DNA of 27,975 nucleotides from DASULK01 sp036381835 (GTDB lineage: Bacteria; Actinomycetota; Actinomycetes; Mycobacteriales; Micromonosporaceae): the NCBI GenBank assembly GCA_036381835.1, contig DASVCA010000107.1:1-27975 (forward strand), in the 5' to 3' direction. This document shows positions 7,441-15,800 of the stretch, piece by piece. Each line of letters opens with the position of its first letter. Positions within the stretch are counted from its first letter, which is position 1. The translations under genes were made by a program, and so were the position numbers. The notes under the pieces were generated by a model. The model was not told the DNA's origin. It saw only the letters and a program-made list of their open reading frames with translations, and did no database searches.

Positions 7441-8697
7441 TCAGGTACGGGCCAGCAGCACGGCTTCGATGTCCAGGTAGTAGCGGTCGTCGTCGGCGGC
7501 CGGGTTGACCGGTTCGGCGAGCCGTTCGATCGCCAGGTACCCGTGGCCGGCGTGCACCAGGCCGGGGGTCCAGGTGGTCGGGGCGGGCCCGTGGGCGAGG
7601 GGGTACCGGGACAGCTCCCGGCCGGTGGCCGGGTCCACCGTGATGAGTTCGCGGTCGGCGGTGAGCAGGTGTAGCCGGCCCGGTTGTGCGGCGAGGAGCG
7701 TGGTGCCGTCGGGCACCGGGGTGTGCCACAGTTCGGTGCCGGTGCGCGCCGAGCGGGCCACAGCCCGCTCGGCGCGCACGGTGACCACGGTTTCGCCGGT
7801 CAGTAGAGCCGCCGGTGTGTCGAGGGTCGGTGTGCGAACCGGTCCGCCGGGGTCGAGCAGCCATCCCTGGGTCTGGCCGCGGTCGGAGGTTTGCAGGCCG
7901 AGGCAGCTGGATCGGGCGATTCCGCAGCCGATGGGGGTCACGGCGAGGGTGGGGGTGGCGCCGGGTGGCCGCCATTCGGTGGTCGTGCCGTGGGCGAGGT
8001 CGTAGATGTGCAGGGTGTGGGTGGCGTGGCAGGTGTGCAGGGCGATGTAGTCGCCGTGCACGCCGGTGAAGCCGTGGGTGCGGCAGTCGGGGTCGCGGTT
8101 GTCGCGCCACAGTTTGCGCCCGGAGGCGAGTTCGTAGGCGTGTAGGCCGCTTGCCCCGGAGGCGACGATGACGGCTCGGCCGTCGCGGGTTGTGCCGGTG
8201 TGCAGGCCGGGCGGGGTGTAGAGGGTGGCGGCGCCGGTGCGTCGGCCGGTGTAGCCCTGGCCGGGTTGGGGCCCGGCGGCTCGCCAGATGAGGTGGCCGT
8301 TCCGCGCGTCGAGCGCGACCAGCTCGCCGTCGGACCAGTGGCTGACCACGGTGGTCCCGGCGGCGACCACCCCGCTGAGTTGGGCGGGCCAGCGCCGGTA
8401 GGACCAGTACGGGGTGCGGGGGGTGCGGGCGTCGACCGGGTGGTCGGCGCGCACCTGGTGTCGGGACGCGTACACCCGCAGCCGGCCGTCCACGATCAAC
8501 GGTGCCGGGATGAGGGTGCCGACGATTCCGGGCTTTGCGCGCGTCGGGCCGGTCGGGTAGGGGTGGTCGGCGGGGGTGAGCAGCTCGGCGGGGGCGATGA
8601 CGCGGTGGACGACCGCGGTGACGGCGAACCCGACGGCCACGGCGGCGAACCCGACCGCCGCCGCTTGGATCATTCGCCGACCTCGCCGCACGGCCAT
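7441..8697 (-). CDS. Membrane-anchored PQQ-binding-like beta-propeller protein
   Basis: 418 residues. A basic N-terminus (MAVRRGRR) precedes a single hydrophobic helix (~10-32). The rest is a beta-propeller with PQQ-type repeats: LDARNGHLIWRAAG, ELASGRKLWRDNRD, SARTGTELWHTPVPDG, VDPATGRELSRYPLAHG. These W-containing repeats place it in the pyrroloquinoline-quinone-like / quinoprotein dehydrogenase-like superfamily, but without evidence of cofactor use. It is a surface-anchored protein of unknown role, and a distant structural analogue of the protein at 1894-3357. It starts 38 bases after the SRPBCC gene stop, so the two probably form an operon. Confidence 0.78.
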   Translation of the reverse strand: MAVRRGRRMIQAAAVGFAAVAVGFAVTAVVHRVIAPAELLTPADHPYPTGPTRAKPGIVGTLIPAPLIVDGRLRVYASRHQVRADHPVDARTPRTPYWSYRRWPAQLSGVVAAGTTVVSHWSDGELVALDARNGHLIWRAAGPQPGQGYTGRRTGAATLYTPPGLHTGTTRDGRAVIVASGASGLHAYELASGRKLWRDNRDPDCRTHGFTGVHGDYIALHTCHATHTLHIYDLAHGTTTEWRPPGATPTLAVTPIGCGIARSSCLGLQTSDRGQTQGWLLDPGGPVRTPTLDTPAALLTGETVVTVRAERAVARSARTGTELWHTPVPDGTTLLAAQPGRLHLLTADRELITVDPATGRELSRYPLAHGPAPTTWTPGLVHAGHGYLAIERLAEPVNPAADDDRYYLDIEAVLLART

Positions 8698-8735
8698 ATC
8701 GAGCGAACCTTAACCGGGGTGGGGCGTGGCGCGGG

Positions 8736-9224
8736 TCAGACGGCGTCCGGGTCGTCTCGGGTGTCGGTCGCGGCCCGGGCCAGTTCGGTGAGGTCTTGGC
8801 GCAGCGCTCCTTCGACCGCGCGGGCGGCGAGGCCGCCGAAGATCAGGGCGAGCAGTCGGGCGTACGGGGTGTTGAGTGAGCCTTCCTGTACGACGGTGAC
8901 GAGCGTGCCGCCCCGGTGCCGGCCCATCTCGATGGGGGTGAGTGTGCAGGTGGTGCGGTAGTCGACGCCGATGCCGGGTGAGGCGACGGTGTAGCGCCGG
9001 CCGGGCCACACCTGTTCGACGTGGAACTCTTCGGTGACCGGGGTGCCGTCCGGCGTGGCGCGGGTCTCCCGCCAGACGGTGCCGGGGGCGAACGGGCCGG
9101 TGGTGACCACCTCGACCGAGTTGACGGTGGTGAGCTGCCGCGCCCGTGCCGCCAGGTCGGTGAAGGTCTGCCAGACGCGCGCCGGGGGCGCGTCGATCAG
9201 TCGTGTGACGGCCACTGTCGACAT
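8736..9224 (-). CDS. SRPBCC-family protein (polyketide cyclase/START-like fold)
   Basis: 162 residues. The opening VAVTRLIDAPPARVWQTFTDL is the hallmark first strand and helix of the SRPBCC/START fold. It is followed by alternating strands and a long C-terminal helix (LLALIFGGLAARAVEGALRQDLTELARAA) that closes the hydrophobic cavity. Such proteins bind small hydrophobic ligands; the ligand here cannot be told. The start was set at ATG 9224 because a strong AAAGGAGG site precedes it, although the frame is open 51 bases further. It is the first gene of a probable operon with the beta-propeller gene. Confidence 0.85.
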   Translation of the reverse strand: MSTVAVTRLIDAPPARVWQTFTDLAARARQLTTVNSVEVVTTGPFAPGTVWRETRATPDGTPVTEEFHVEQVWPGRRYTVASPGIGVDYRTTCTLTPIEMGRHRGGTLVTVVQEGSLNTPYARLLALIFGGLAARAVEGALRQDLTELARAATDTRDDPDAV

Positions 9225-9285
9225 AGCGCCTCGCCTCCTTTGACTCACCGTAACGGCATCCGGCCCGTGATCCACTCCGTTTCAA

Positions 9286-9326
9286 TGAAATCGGGGTGTC
9301 AGTTTCCGGCTGACACCCCGATTTCA
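9286..9326 (-). terminator. Strong hairpin terminator after fahA
   Basis: A perfect 17-bp inverted repeat (9286-9302 and 9310-9326) with a 7-base loop lies 34 bases beyond the fahA stop on the minus strand and before the SRPBCC gene. The distal arm ends in an ATTTCATTG run, moderately T-rich for this genome. It should end the fahA transcript and insulate the next operon. Confidence 0.75.
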
Positions 9327-9360
9327 CTGATATGGTCACGTCGCTCCGGGCCGTGGGCGG

Positions 9361-10560
9361 TCAGACCGCCGGCCGGATCGTGCCGGTCACCTCGCCGAGG
9401 GCGACGGGCTTGCCGTCCGGGCCGGGCGCGGTGGCGCTGATCGTGATCGTGTCGCCGTCTTCGAGGAACGTCCGGGTCGAGCCGTCGGCGAGCGTCACCG
9501 GCTCTTTGCCGCCCCAGGTCAGCTCCAGGAACGATCCGACCTGGTCGCGCCGCTCGCCGGAGACGGTGCCGGAGGCGTAGAGGTCGCCGGTGCGCACGGA
9601 CGCCCCGTTGACGGTCATGTGCGCCAACTGCTGGGCGGGGGTCCAGTACATGGACGCGAACGGCGGCTCGCTGACCCGGGTGCCATTCCAGTCCACTGTG
9701 ATCCGCAGGTCGAGGCCGTGGTGCGGTTCGTCCCGCAGGTAGTCCAGCACGGCCGGTTCCTGGGCGGGCGCGGGTGTCCAGGCGTGTGCGAGGGCCGCCA
9801 GCGGTGTCACCCACGCGGAGATCGAGGTGGCGAACGATTTGCCGAGGAACGGGCCGAGCGGCTGGTATTCCCACGCTTGGATGTCTCGGGCGGACCAGTC
9901 GTTGACGAGCACGACGCCGAAGACGTGGTCGGCGAAGCGGTCGACCGGCACCCGCTCGCCGAGCGTAGACGGCACGCCGACCACGAAGCCGACCTCGGCT
10001 TCGATGTCGAGCCGGATCGAGGGGCCGTAGACGGGCCCGTCCGGGGTGGTGCGCTGCCCGCACGGTCGGATGATCGGGGTGCCGGAGACGACGACGGTTC
10101 CGGCGCGGCCGTGGTAGCCGATCGGCAGGTGTTTCCAGTTGGGCAGCAGCGGCGGCTGGCCGGGGCGGAAGATCTGCCCGACGTTGGCCGCGTGGTGCTC
10201 GGAGGAGTAGAAGTCGACGTAGTCGCCGACCTCGAACGGCAGCGTCAGCTCGACTTCGGCGAGCGGGATGAGCAGCGGTTGCACCGCGTCCCGGTGGGCC
10301 GGGTCGGTGAGCAGTTCGACGATCCGCTGGCGGACCGTGTCCCACTGTGGCCGGCCGAGGGCGAGGAACGCGTTCAGGGTGGGTTGCCGTAGCGCCCCGC
10401 CGGCCAGGATCAGGTCCGCCGCTTCCGCGCCGTCGAGGTCGAGGACGTGGTCGCCGATTCGTACGCCGATGCGTGGCGCCCGTCCTCCGTGCTTGAACAC
10501 CCCGTACGGCAGGTTGTGCACCCCGTAGGGGGAGTCAACCGCACCTTCGACCCAGGTCAC
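9361..10560 (-). CDS. fahA: Fumarylacetoacetase
   Basis: 399 residues. It hydrolyses fumarylacetoacetate to fumarate and acetoacetate, the last step of tyrosine degradation. An N-terminal SH3-like domain (~1-110) is followed by the FAH catalytic fold. Metal ligands can be placed by spacing against the mouse enzyme: Asp116 (DYVDFYSSEHHA), Glu187 and Glu189 (LDIEAEVG), and Asp221 (VNDWSARD). The catalytic base is His123, and substrate contacts are Arg225, Gln228 and Lys241; GTVSGE is present at 331-336. The GTG start at 10560 overlaps the upstream gene's TGA (GTGA, 4 bases) and has GGAGGAC upstream, which indicates translational coupling. All key residues are intact. Confidence 0.97.
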   Translation of the reverse strand: MTWVEGAVDSPYGVHNLPYGVFKHGGRAPRIGVRIGDHVLDLDGAEAADLILAGGALRQPTLNAFLALGRPQWDTVRQRIVELLTDPAHRDAVQPLLIPLAEVELTLPFEVGDYVDFYSSEHHAANVGQIFRPGQPPLLPNWKHLPIGYHGRAGTVVVSGTPIIRPCGQRTTPDGPVYGPSIRLDIEAEVGFVVGVPSTLGERVPVDRFADHVFGVVLVNDWSARDIQAWEYQPLGPFLGKSFATSISAWVTPLAALAHAWTPAPAQEPAVLDYLRDEPHHGLDLRITVDWNGTRVSEPPFASMYWTPAQQLAHMTVNGASVRTGDLYASGTVSGERRDQVGSFLELTWGGKEPVTLADGSTRTFLEDGDTITISATAPGPDGKPVALGEVTGTIRPAV

Positions 10561-11468
10561 CGCTCGTGTCCTCCGTTCAGCAGTCCCAACCCGATGAGGT
10601 CTTCCAGTGGCTCGTCGATGCTGCACGAGCCGTAGCCGATCCACAGTGGCCGTGTCTCGTGGCGGCGTGCCGCCACCGCTTCGACCAGGGGTGCCGCCTC
10701 GACTTTTTCCAGCCATTCGGTCACCTCGCCGGCCTCGCCGCCGCGGGCGGCGGCGAGGCCGGCGGCGAGCACGTTGAGGTATCCGTGGTGTGGGAAGCCG
10801 GTGGCGGGGTCGGTGTGGCGTATCGCGTGGTGCAGCCCGGCGGTGAGTTTGAAGGGTAGGCGGCGGTCCCGGCAGGCGGTGATCACCGCGGCGAGTTCCA
10901 TCGGGCTGGGGAAGAGGTCTGCGGTCAGCCCGCCGGTGCGGAATTTGGCGGCGATGCGCACGCCGTCGTGTCGGGCCTGCGCGACCCGGTCGAGGGCGGG
11001 TAGCAGGCCGGTGGCGAGTGGGATCTCCGCGTAGACGTCGAGGTCCGGGCGGTGTCGGGCGAGCCGGAGCAGGAGGTCGAGGCCGTACCGGGGGTCGTCG
11101 CCGCGTTTGGCGGCCGGGGCTTCCACCTGGCGTACTCGGATGCGCCCGTCGGCGGCTTGGCCCGCTTGTCGGACCGTTTCGTCGAGGCGGTCGAGTGGTA
11201 CGTCGCCGATCAGGCCGATTTCGATGTGCTCGTCGGTGTGCAGGAGTTTCGCCAGTTCGGGCAGTTTCGTGGCGGGGACGAGGAGCGGCCCGACCAGGTC
11301 GGCGTACCAGCCGGCGCGGTGCCGGCGGTGGGCGGCGACGGCGGCGGGCAGTGGCGCGCTGCCGGGTGGGAACACGGCGGCGTCGTCGATCAGCCCTTGG
11401 AGCAGGGCGGGGATCGCCGGGGTGGGTCGGTCGGAGTTTTCCACGGAGGCCGTCCACTGCGTTGACAC
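10557..11468 (-). CDS. Unrecognised conserved-looking protein between hmgA and fahA (candidate pathway enzyme)
   Basis: 303 residues, soluble, no signal peptide. I do not recognise a named family. The order of strands and helices suggests an alpha/beta barrel-like enzyme: PLLVPA, IEIGLIGDV, IRVRQVEAP, LDVYAEIP, VRIAAKFRTGG, PFKLTAGLHHAIR. The Lys/His-rich motifs KFRTGG (175-180), FKLTAGLHHAIR (206-217) and FPHHGYLN (225-232) look like an active site. It is the first gene of the minus-strand operon, its stop overlaps the fahA start by 4 bases, and it is divergent from hmgA, so it very probably serves homogentisate degradation. The one step without a gene in this window is maleylacetoacetate isomerisation, but assigning it here is inference only. 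The GTG start at 11468 has no Shine-Dalgarno but sits 8 bases after a -10 hexamer; GTG at 11444 is an alternative. Confidence 0.75.
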   Translation of the reverse strand: MSTQWTASVENSDRPTPAIPALLQGLIDDAAVFPPGSAPLPAAVAAHRRHRAGWYADLVGPLLVPATKLPELAKLLHTDEHIEIGLIGDVPLDRLDETVRQAGQAADGRIRVRQVEAPAAKRGDDPRYGLDLLLRLARHRPDLDVYAEIPLATGLLPALDRVAQARHDGVRIAAKFRTGGLTADLFPSPMELAAVITACRDRRLPFKLTAGLHHAIRHTDPATGFPHHGYLNVLAAGLAAARGGEAGEVTEWLEKVEAAPLVEAVAARRHETRPLWIGYGSCSIDEPLEDLIGLGLLNGGHER

Positions 11469-11476
11469 GACTACAC

Positions 11477-11544
11477 AACATACGGGACGCTACGGTTAGC
11501 GGACAACTACGTCCGATAATCGGACGCACCCGGCCGATGGTCGG
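11477..11544. promoter_or_regulatory. Divergent hmgA / fahA-operon promoter with palindromic operators
   Basis: For the minus-strand operon, TTGTCC (minus strand, 11506-11501) and TATGTT (11482-11477) are spaced 18 bases, with the GTG start 8 bases later, so the mRNA may be leaderless. A perfect 15-bp palindrome GTCCGATAATCGGAC at 11511-11525 contains GATAAT (11515-11520), a good -10 for hmgA. A second, similar dyad, CCGATGGTCGG, lies at 11534-11544, its centre 21 bases (two helical turns) from the first. A repressor bound here would cover the hmgA -10 and sit beside the -35 of the opposite operon. No regulator gene is adjacent. Confidence 0.55.
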
Positions 11545-11564
11545 GACAGAACGGGAGGGTCGCC

Positions 11565-12734
11565 ATGCCGTACTACCGTCGCGTCGGAGAGGTGCCGCAC
11601 AAGCGGCACACGCAGTTCCGGCAGCCCGACGGCAGCCTCTACGCCGAGGAGCTGATGGGCCAGGAAGGCTTCTCATCCGACTCCTCGCTCGTCTACCACC
11701 GGCACCTGCCGACGGCGATCGTGGCCGCCGAGGAGTTCGACGGCCCGCGGTGGCAGCGCGTGCCGAACCGGCCGCTCAAGCCCCGCCACCTGCGCACCCA
11801 CAAGCTCGACACCACCGGGGCCGACCCGGTGCTCGGCCGCCAGCACCTGCTGGCCAACGACGACGTGCGCATCTCGTACGTCACCGCCGACCGCCCCTCC
11901 CCGCTCTACCGCAACGCGATCGGCGACGAGTGCCTGTACGTCGAATCCGGGACGATGCGGGTCGAGTCGACCTTCGGCGTGCTCGACGTCACCGCCGGCG
12001 ACTATGTGATCATCCCCACTTCGGTGATTCACCGGCTGGTGCCGACCGGTGACGAGCCGGTGCGGCTGCTCACCGTCGAGGCGAGCGGGCACGTCGGCCC
12101 GCCGAAGCGCTACCTGTCGGTGCGCGGCCAGTTCCTGGAGCACGCGCCGTACTGCGAGCGGGACATCCGCGGGCCCGAGGAGCCGCTGCTCGTGGACGGC
12201 ACCGACGTCGAGGTGATCGTCCAGCACCGGCGCGGCTGGACCCGGCACGTCTACGCCAACCACCCGTTCGACGTGGTCGGCTGGGACGGCTGCCTCTACC
12301 CGTGGGCGTTCTCCATCCACGACTTCGTGCCGATCACCGGTCGGATCCACCAGCCGCCGCCGGTGCACCAGACCTTCGACGGCCCGAACTTCGTGATCTG
12401 CTCGTTCGTGCCGCGCAAGGTCGACTACCACCCGCAGGCGATCCCGGTGCCGTACAACCACCACAACGTGGACTCCGACGAGGTGCTCTTCTACACCGGC
12501 GGTAACTACGAGGCCCGGCGCGGCTCCGGCATCGAGCAGGGGTCGATCTCGCTGCACCCGTCCGGATTCACCCACGGCCCGCAGCCGGGGGCGGTGGAGC
12601 GGTCGCTCGGCGTCGAGTTCTTCGACGAGTTGGCCGTCATGGTCGACACGTTCCGGCCGCTGGACCTCTGCGAGCCGGCGCTGGCCTGCGAGGACACCGC
12701 CTACGCCTGGACCTGGTCGCGCCGCCAGGCCTGA
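11565..12734 (+). CDS. hmgA: Homogentisate 1,2-dioxygenase
   Basis: 389 residues, the shorter bacterial form. It opens the ring of homogentisate to maleylacetoacetate with Fe(II) and O2. The N-terminus (MPYYRRVGEVPHKRHTQFR) and the C-terminal cupin domain are characteristic. The metal site is in PYNHHNVDSDEVLFY (His299/His300, Glu306) with HPSGFTHGPQPG (His331, His337) downstream; the exact ligand histidine of each pair cannot be settled by eye. GGGAGG at 11553-11558 precedes the ATG. It is divergent from the unknown-fahA operon and followed by a strong hairpin, so it is monocistronic. Confidence 0.95.
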   Translation: MPYYRRVGEVPHKRHTQFRQPDGSLYAEELMGQEGFSSDSSLVYHRHLPTAIVAAEEFDGPRWQRVPNRPLKPRHLRTHKLDTTGADPVLGRQHLLANDDVRISYVTADRPSPLYRNAIGDECLYVESGTMRVESTFGVLDVTAGDYVIIPTSVIHRLVPTGDEPVRLLTVEASGHVGPPKRYLSVRGQFLEHAPYCERDIRGPEEPLLVDGTDVEVIVQHRRGWTRHVYANHPFDVVGWDGCLYPWAFSIHDFVPITGRIHQPPPVHQTFDGPNFVICSFVPRKVDYHPQAIPVPYNHHNVDSDEVLFYTGGNYEARRGSGIEQGSISLHPSGFTHGPQPGAVERSLGVEFFDELAVMVDTFRPLDLCEPALACEDTAYAWTWSRRQA

Positions 12735-12782
12735 CCCCGTTCTCCCGCCCGGGTTTCTCTCCCCCTCCCTCCCCCGGGCATG

Positions 12783-12817
12783 GTCGGGGCCGGCCGGCAT
12801 CGCCGGCCGGCCCCGAC
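12783..12817 (+). terminator. Strong hairpin after hmgA
   Basis: A perfect 16-bp GC-rich inverted repeat (12783-12798 with 12802-12817) with a 3-base loop, 49 bases beyond the hmgA stop and upstream of pglW. The two genes point the same way, so the hairpin is likely to insulate pglW from hmgA transcription. Confidence 0.7.
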
Positions 12818-12849
12818 GTCGCGTGACGGGTGCGTCACTCGCAGGCCGG

Positions 12850-12876
12850 TCGACAGTCGGGCGGGGCACCTAGGAT
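12850..12876 (+). promoter_or_regulatory. Possible pglW promoter
   Basis: TCGACA at 12850-12855 and TAGGAT at 12871-12876 resemble -35 and -10 hexamers, though the 15-base spacing is short. The ATG lies 7 bases after TAGGAT, which would allow a leaderless mRNA; the AGGA within TAGGAT could instead serve as a weak ribosome site. Confidence 0.3.
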
Positions 12877-12883
12877 CAGCCTC

Positions 12884-15800
12884 ATGCAGGATGGCCGGTG
12901 GACCACGATCACCCCGTCGCAGTTCGCCCACGAGCGGGAGGCGCTGGCGCACATCCAACGGCTGCTGCCGGACGCCGAACCGTACCGCGCCTGGTCCAAC
13001 TTCACTTTCACCGCCCAGACCGGTCATCCCTACGAGGTGGATCTGCTGGTGGTCGGCCCCGCCGGCCTCTATCTGATCGAGATCAAGAGCTTGACCGGGC
13101 GGCTGATCTCCAGCGGTTCGAACTGGGTGCTGTTCGGCCCGAACGGCGCCACCCGCACATTCGACAATCCGCTGCACCTCGCGGACGCGAAGGCGAAACG
13201 GTTGCGTTCCCTGCTGGAGGCGGCAGCCCGGCAGCAGGGGTTCCGTAAGCCGATCCCGTTCATCAAGGCGGCGGTGTTCTTGGCCAAGCCGGGCCTGCTC
13301 GTGGAGCTGTCCGAGCATCACCTGCACGGGGTGTACGGGCCGGAGCCGGAGCCGGGGCAAACGGTCGGGGCCGACGGCGGGCCGGAGTCGGGCCAGGCGC
13401 ACGACGGGCCGGGATCCCGCCGGCGCGTGACGCTGCCGCCGATCTGGTCGGCGCTGATCAGCCGTCCGCCGCAGGACGAGCGCCATTTGGTCACCGCCGA
13501 GCTGTCCCGGGCGTTGCCGAAACTGCTCGCGACGGTCGGCATCGCCCGCAGCCGCAGGCACTATCAGATCGGCGCGTGGGAGTTGGAGCCGCGGCCGTTC
13601 GATGTCGGCCCGACGTGGCAGGACCATCTCGCCCGGCACCGGGAGCTGCCGCACGAGCACCGGCGGGTGCGGATCTATCTGGTGGAGCGCAACGCCGCCC
13701 AGGCGGAGCGGGCCAGCATCGAGCGGGCGGCGCGGCGCGAGATGCTGGCGCTGCACGGGATCAGCCATCCGGGCATCGTCCAGGTCGACTCGTTGGAGTC
13801 GCACGAGGCGGGTCCGGCGCTGATCTACCGGCACGATCGGCGCGCGATGCGGCTGGACCACTATCTGACGCAGTACGGGGAGCGGCTCGACATGCTCACC
13901 CGGCTGGCGATGATCCGCCAGGTCGCCGAGGCGATGGCGTACGCGCACGGTCGGCACCTGCAGCATCGGGCGCTGTCGGCGCGCAGTGTCCTGGTTGTGC
14001 CGGGTGGGCGGCGGCAGGGTGGCGGCGAGGAGGCGGCGTGGCTGAATCCGCAGTTGCAGATCAGTGACTGGCAGGCGGCGACTCGGGCAGCGGACAGTGT
14101 CGGCGGCAGCGCGTTCCAGAGCCGGGTCGTCGCAGCGTCCGTGCACGCCGCCGCGCATTTGGAGCGTTCGGCGGAGGCGTACCTCGCTCCGGAGTTGTCC
14201 GCTCCGAACCCGGATCCGATCGCGATGGATGTGTTCGGTCTGGGGGCGCTCGCCTACCTGATTCTGACGGGGCAGCCGCCGGCGGCGAAGCGTGGCGAGC
14301 TGTTGAGTCGCCTGGCCACGGAGAACGGGCTGTGTCCGTCTTCGGTGGTCGATTCGATGTCGCAGTTCGCCGACGAGCTGGTGCAGCGGGCGACGGCTCC
14401 GCTGCCGACGGAGCGGCTGACGTCGGTGGCCGAGTTCTTGGGGCTGTTGGAGCTGGTCGAGGACGAGTTGACCGCGCCGCCGCCCGCTTCGGTTCATCCG
14501 CGCCCGGTGCTGCCACCGATCGACCCGTTGGAGGCACGGCCGGGTGATCGGGTCGGCGAGTGGACGATCAGGCAGCGGCTGGGTACCGGTTCGACGTGTC
14601 GGGCGTTCTTGGCGCACAACGAGCGCACCGGCCGGGCCGAGGTGCTGAAGGTGGCGTTGTCGGATGAGAAGGCCGCCCGGCTGGCCCAGGAGGCGCGGGT
14701 GCTGGGCCCGTTGACGGATTCGCGGGTGATCCGGCTGGCCCGGCCGGAGCCGGTGGAGATCGGCGGCCGGACGGTGATCGTCCTGGAGCATGCCGGTGAT
14801 CTGACGCTGGCCCGCAAGCTGCGTGATCACGGCCGGCTGACCGTGGACGAGTTGGAGACGTACAGCGACTATCTGTTCGGTGCGCTCGACTACCTGGAGG
14901 GTGAGGGCGTCTACCACCGGGACATCAAGCCGGACAACATCGCGATCCGGGTGCGGCCGAACCGGACCCGCCAGCTTGTGCTGTTCGACTTCTCGCTGGC
15001 CGGTGTGTCGGTGAAGGAGATCTCGGCGGGCACGCCGCGCTATCTGGACCCGTTTCTCGGCAGCGCGGATCGGCAGGTCTACGACCGGCATGCCGAGTGG
15101 TATGCGCTGGCGGTCACGTTGCACGAGATGGCGTCCGGCGAGCTGCCGGTGTGGGGGGACGGGGCGACCGAGCCGCAGCTGACCGAGGGTCCGACGGGCC
15201 TGGCCATGGAGGCGTTCGACCCGGCGATCCGTGACGGCCTGGTGGAGTTCTTCCTGGTCGCGCTGCACCGGGACGTGCGGCAGCGGTTCGCCTCGTTGCG
15301 GGAGATGCGTGACGCCTGGCAGCAGGTGTTCCGCCGGTCTGATGCGGTGGCGCCGGTGGGTACCGACCACCCGGAGTTGGACGCCGACGGGGTGGATGCC
15401 GAGGTGGCGGCGGCGGCCCGGGATGAGGCGGCGGCTCGGGCGACGCGGGCGACTCTGCTGGAGGCGGCCGGTTTGACGCCGCGGGCGGTGTCGGCGGCGC
15501 ACAGCTTGGAGGCGACCACGGTCGGGGAGCTGCTGGCGGTGGCGAACCGGCTGGCCCAGTTGCGGGGGTTGGGGGCGCGTACCCGACAGGAGCTGCAGCG
15601 CCGGGTGAAGGAGTGGCGGGCGCGGCTCGGCGAGCGGGAGACGGTGGCGGTGTCGGCGGCCGAGCGTCGGGCCGCGAGGGACGAGGCGGCGCCGAGCGCG
15701 GTGGACGCGGACGCGGACACGGATGCGGAGTTGCTGCGGGTCGGCTTGGATTCGATCGCGGCGTTGCTGGTGCCGGCGAAGTCGAGCCGCAATGGCACGG

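Noticed and set aside
9361..11676. N-terminal extension of fumarylacetoacetase to 771 residues, suggesting a fusion
   Set aside because: The extension is shadow sequence across the neighbouring gene. GTG 10560 has a ribosome site and matches the family length.
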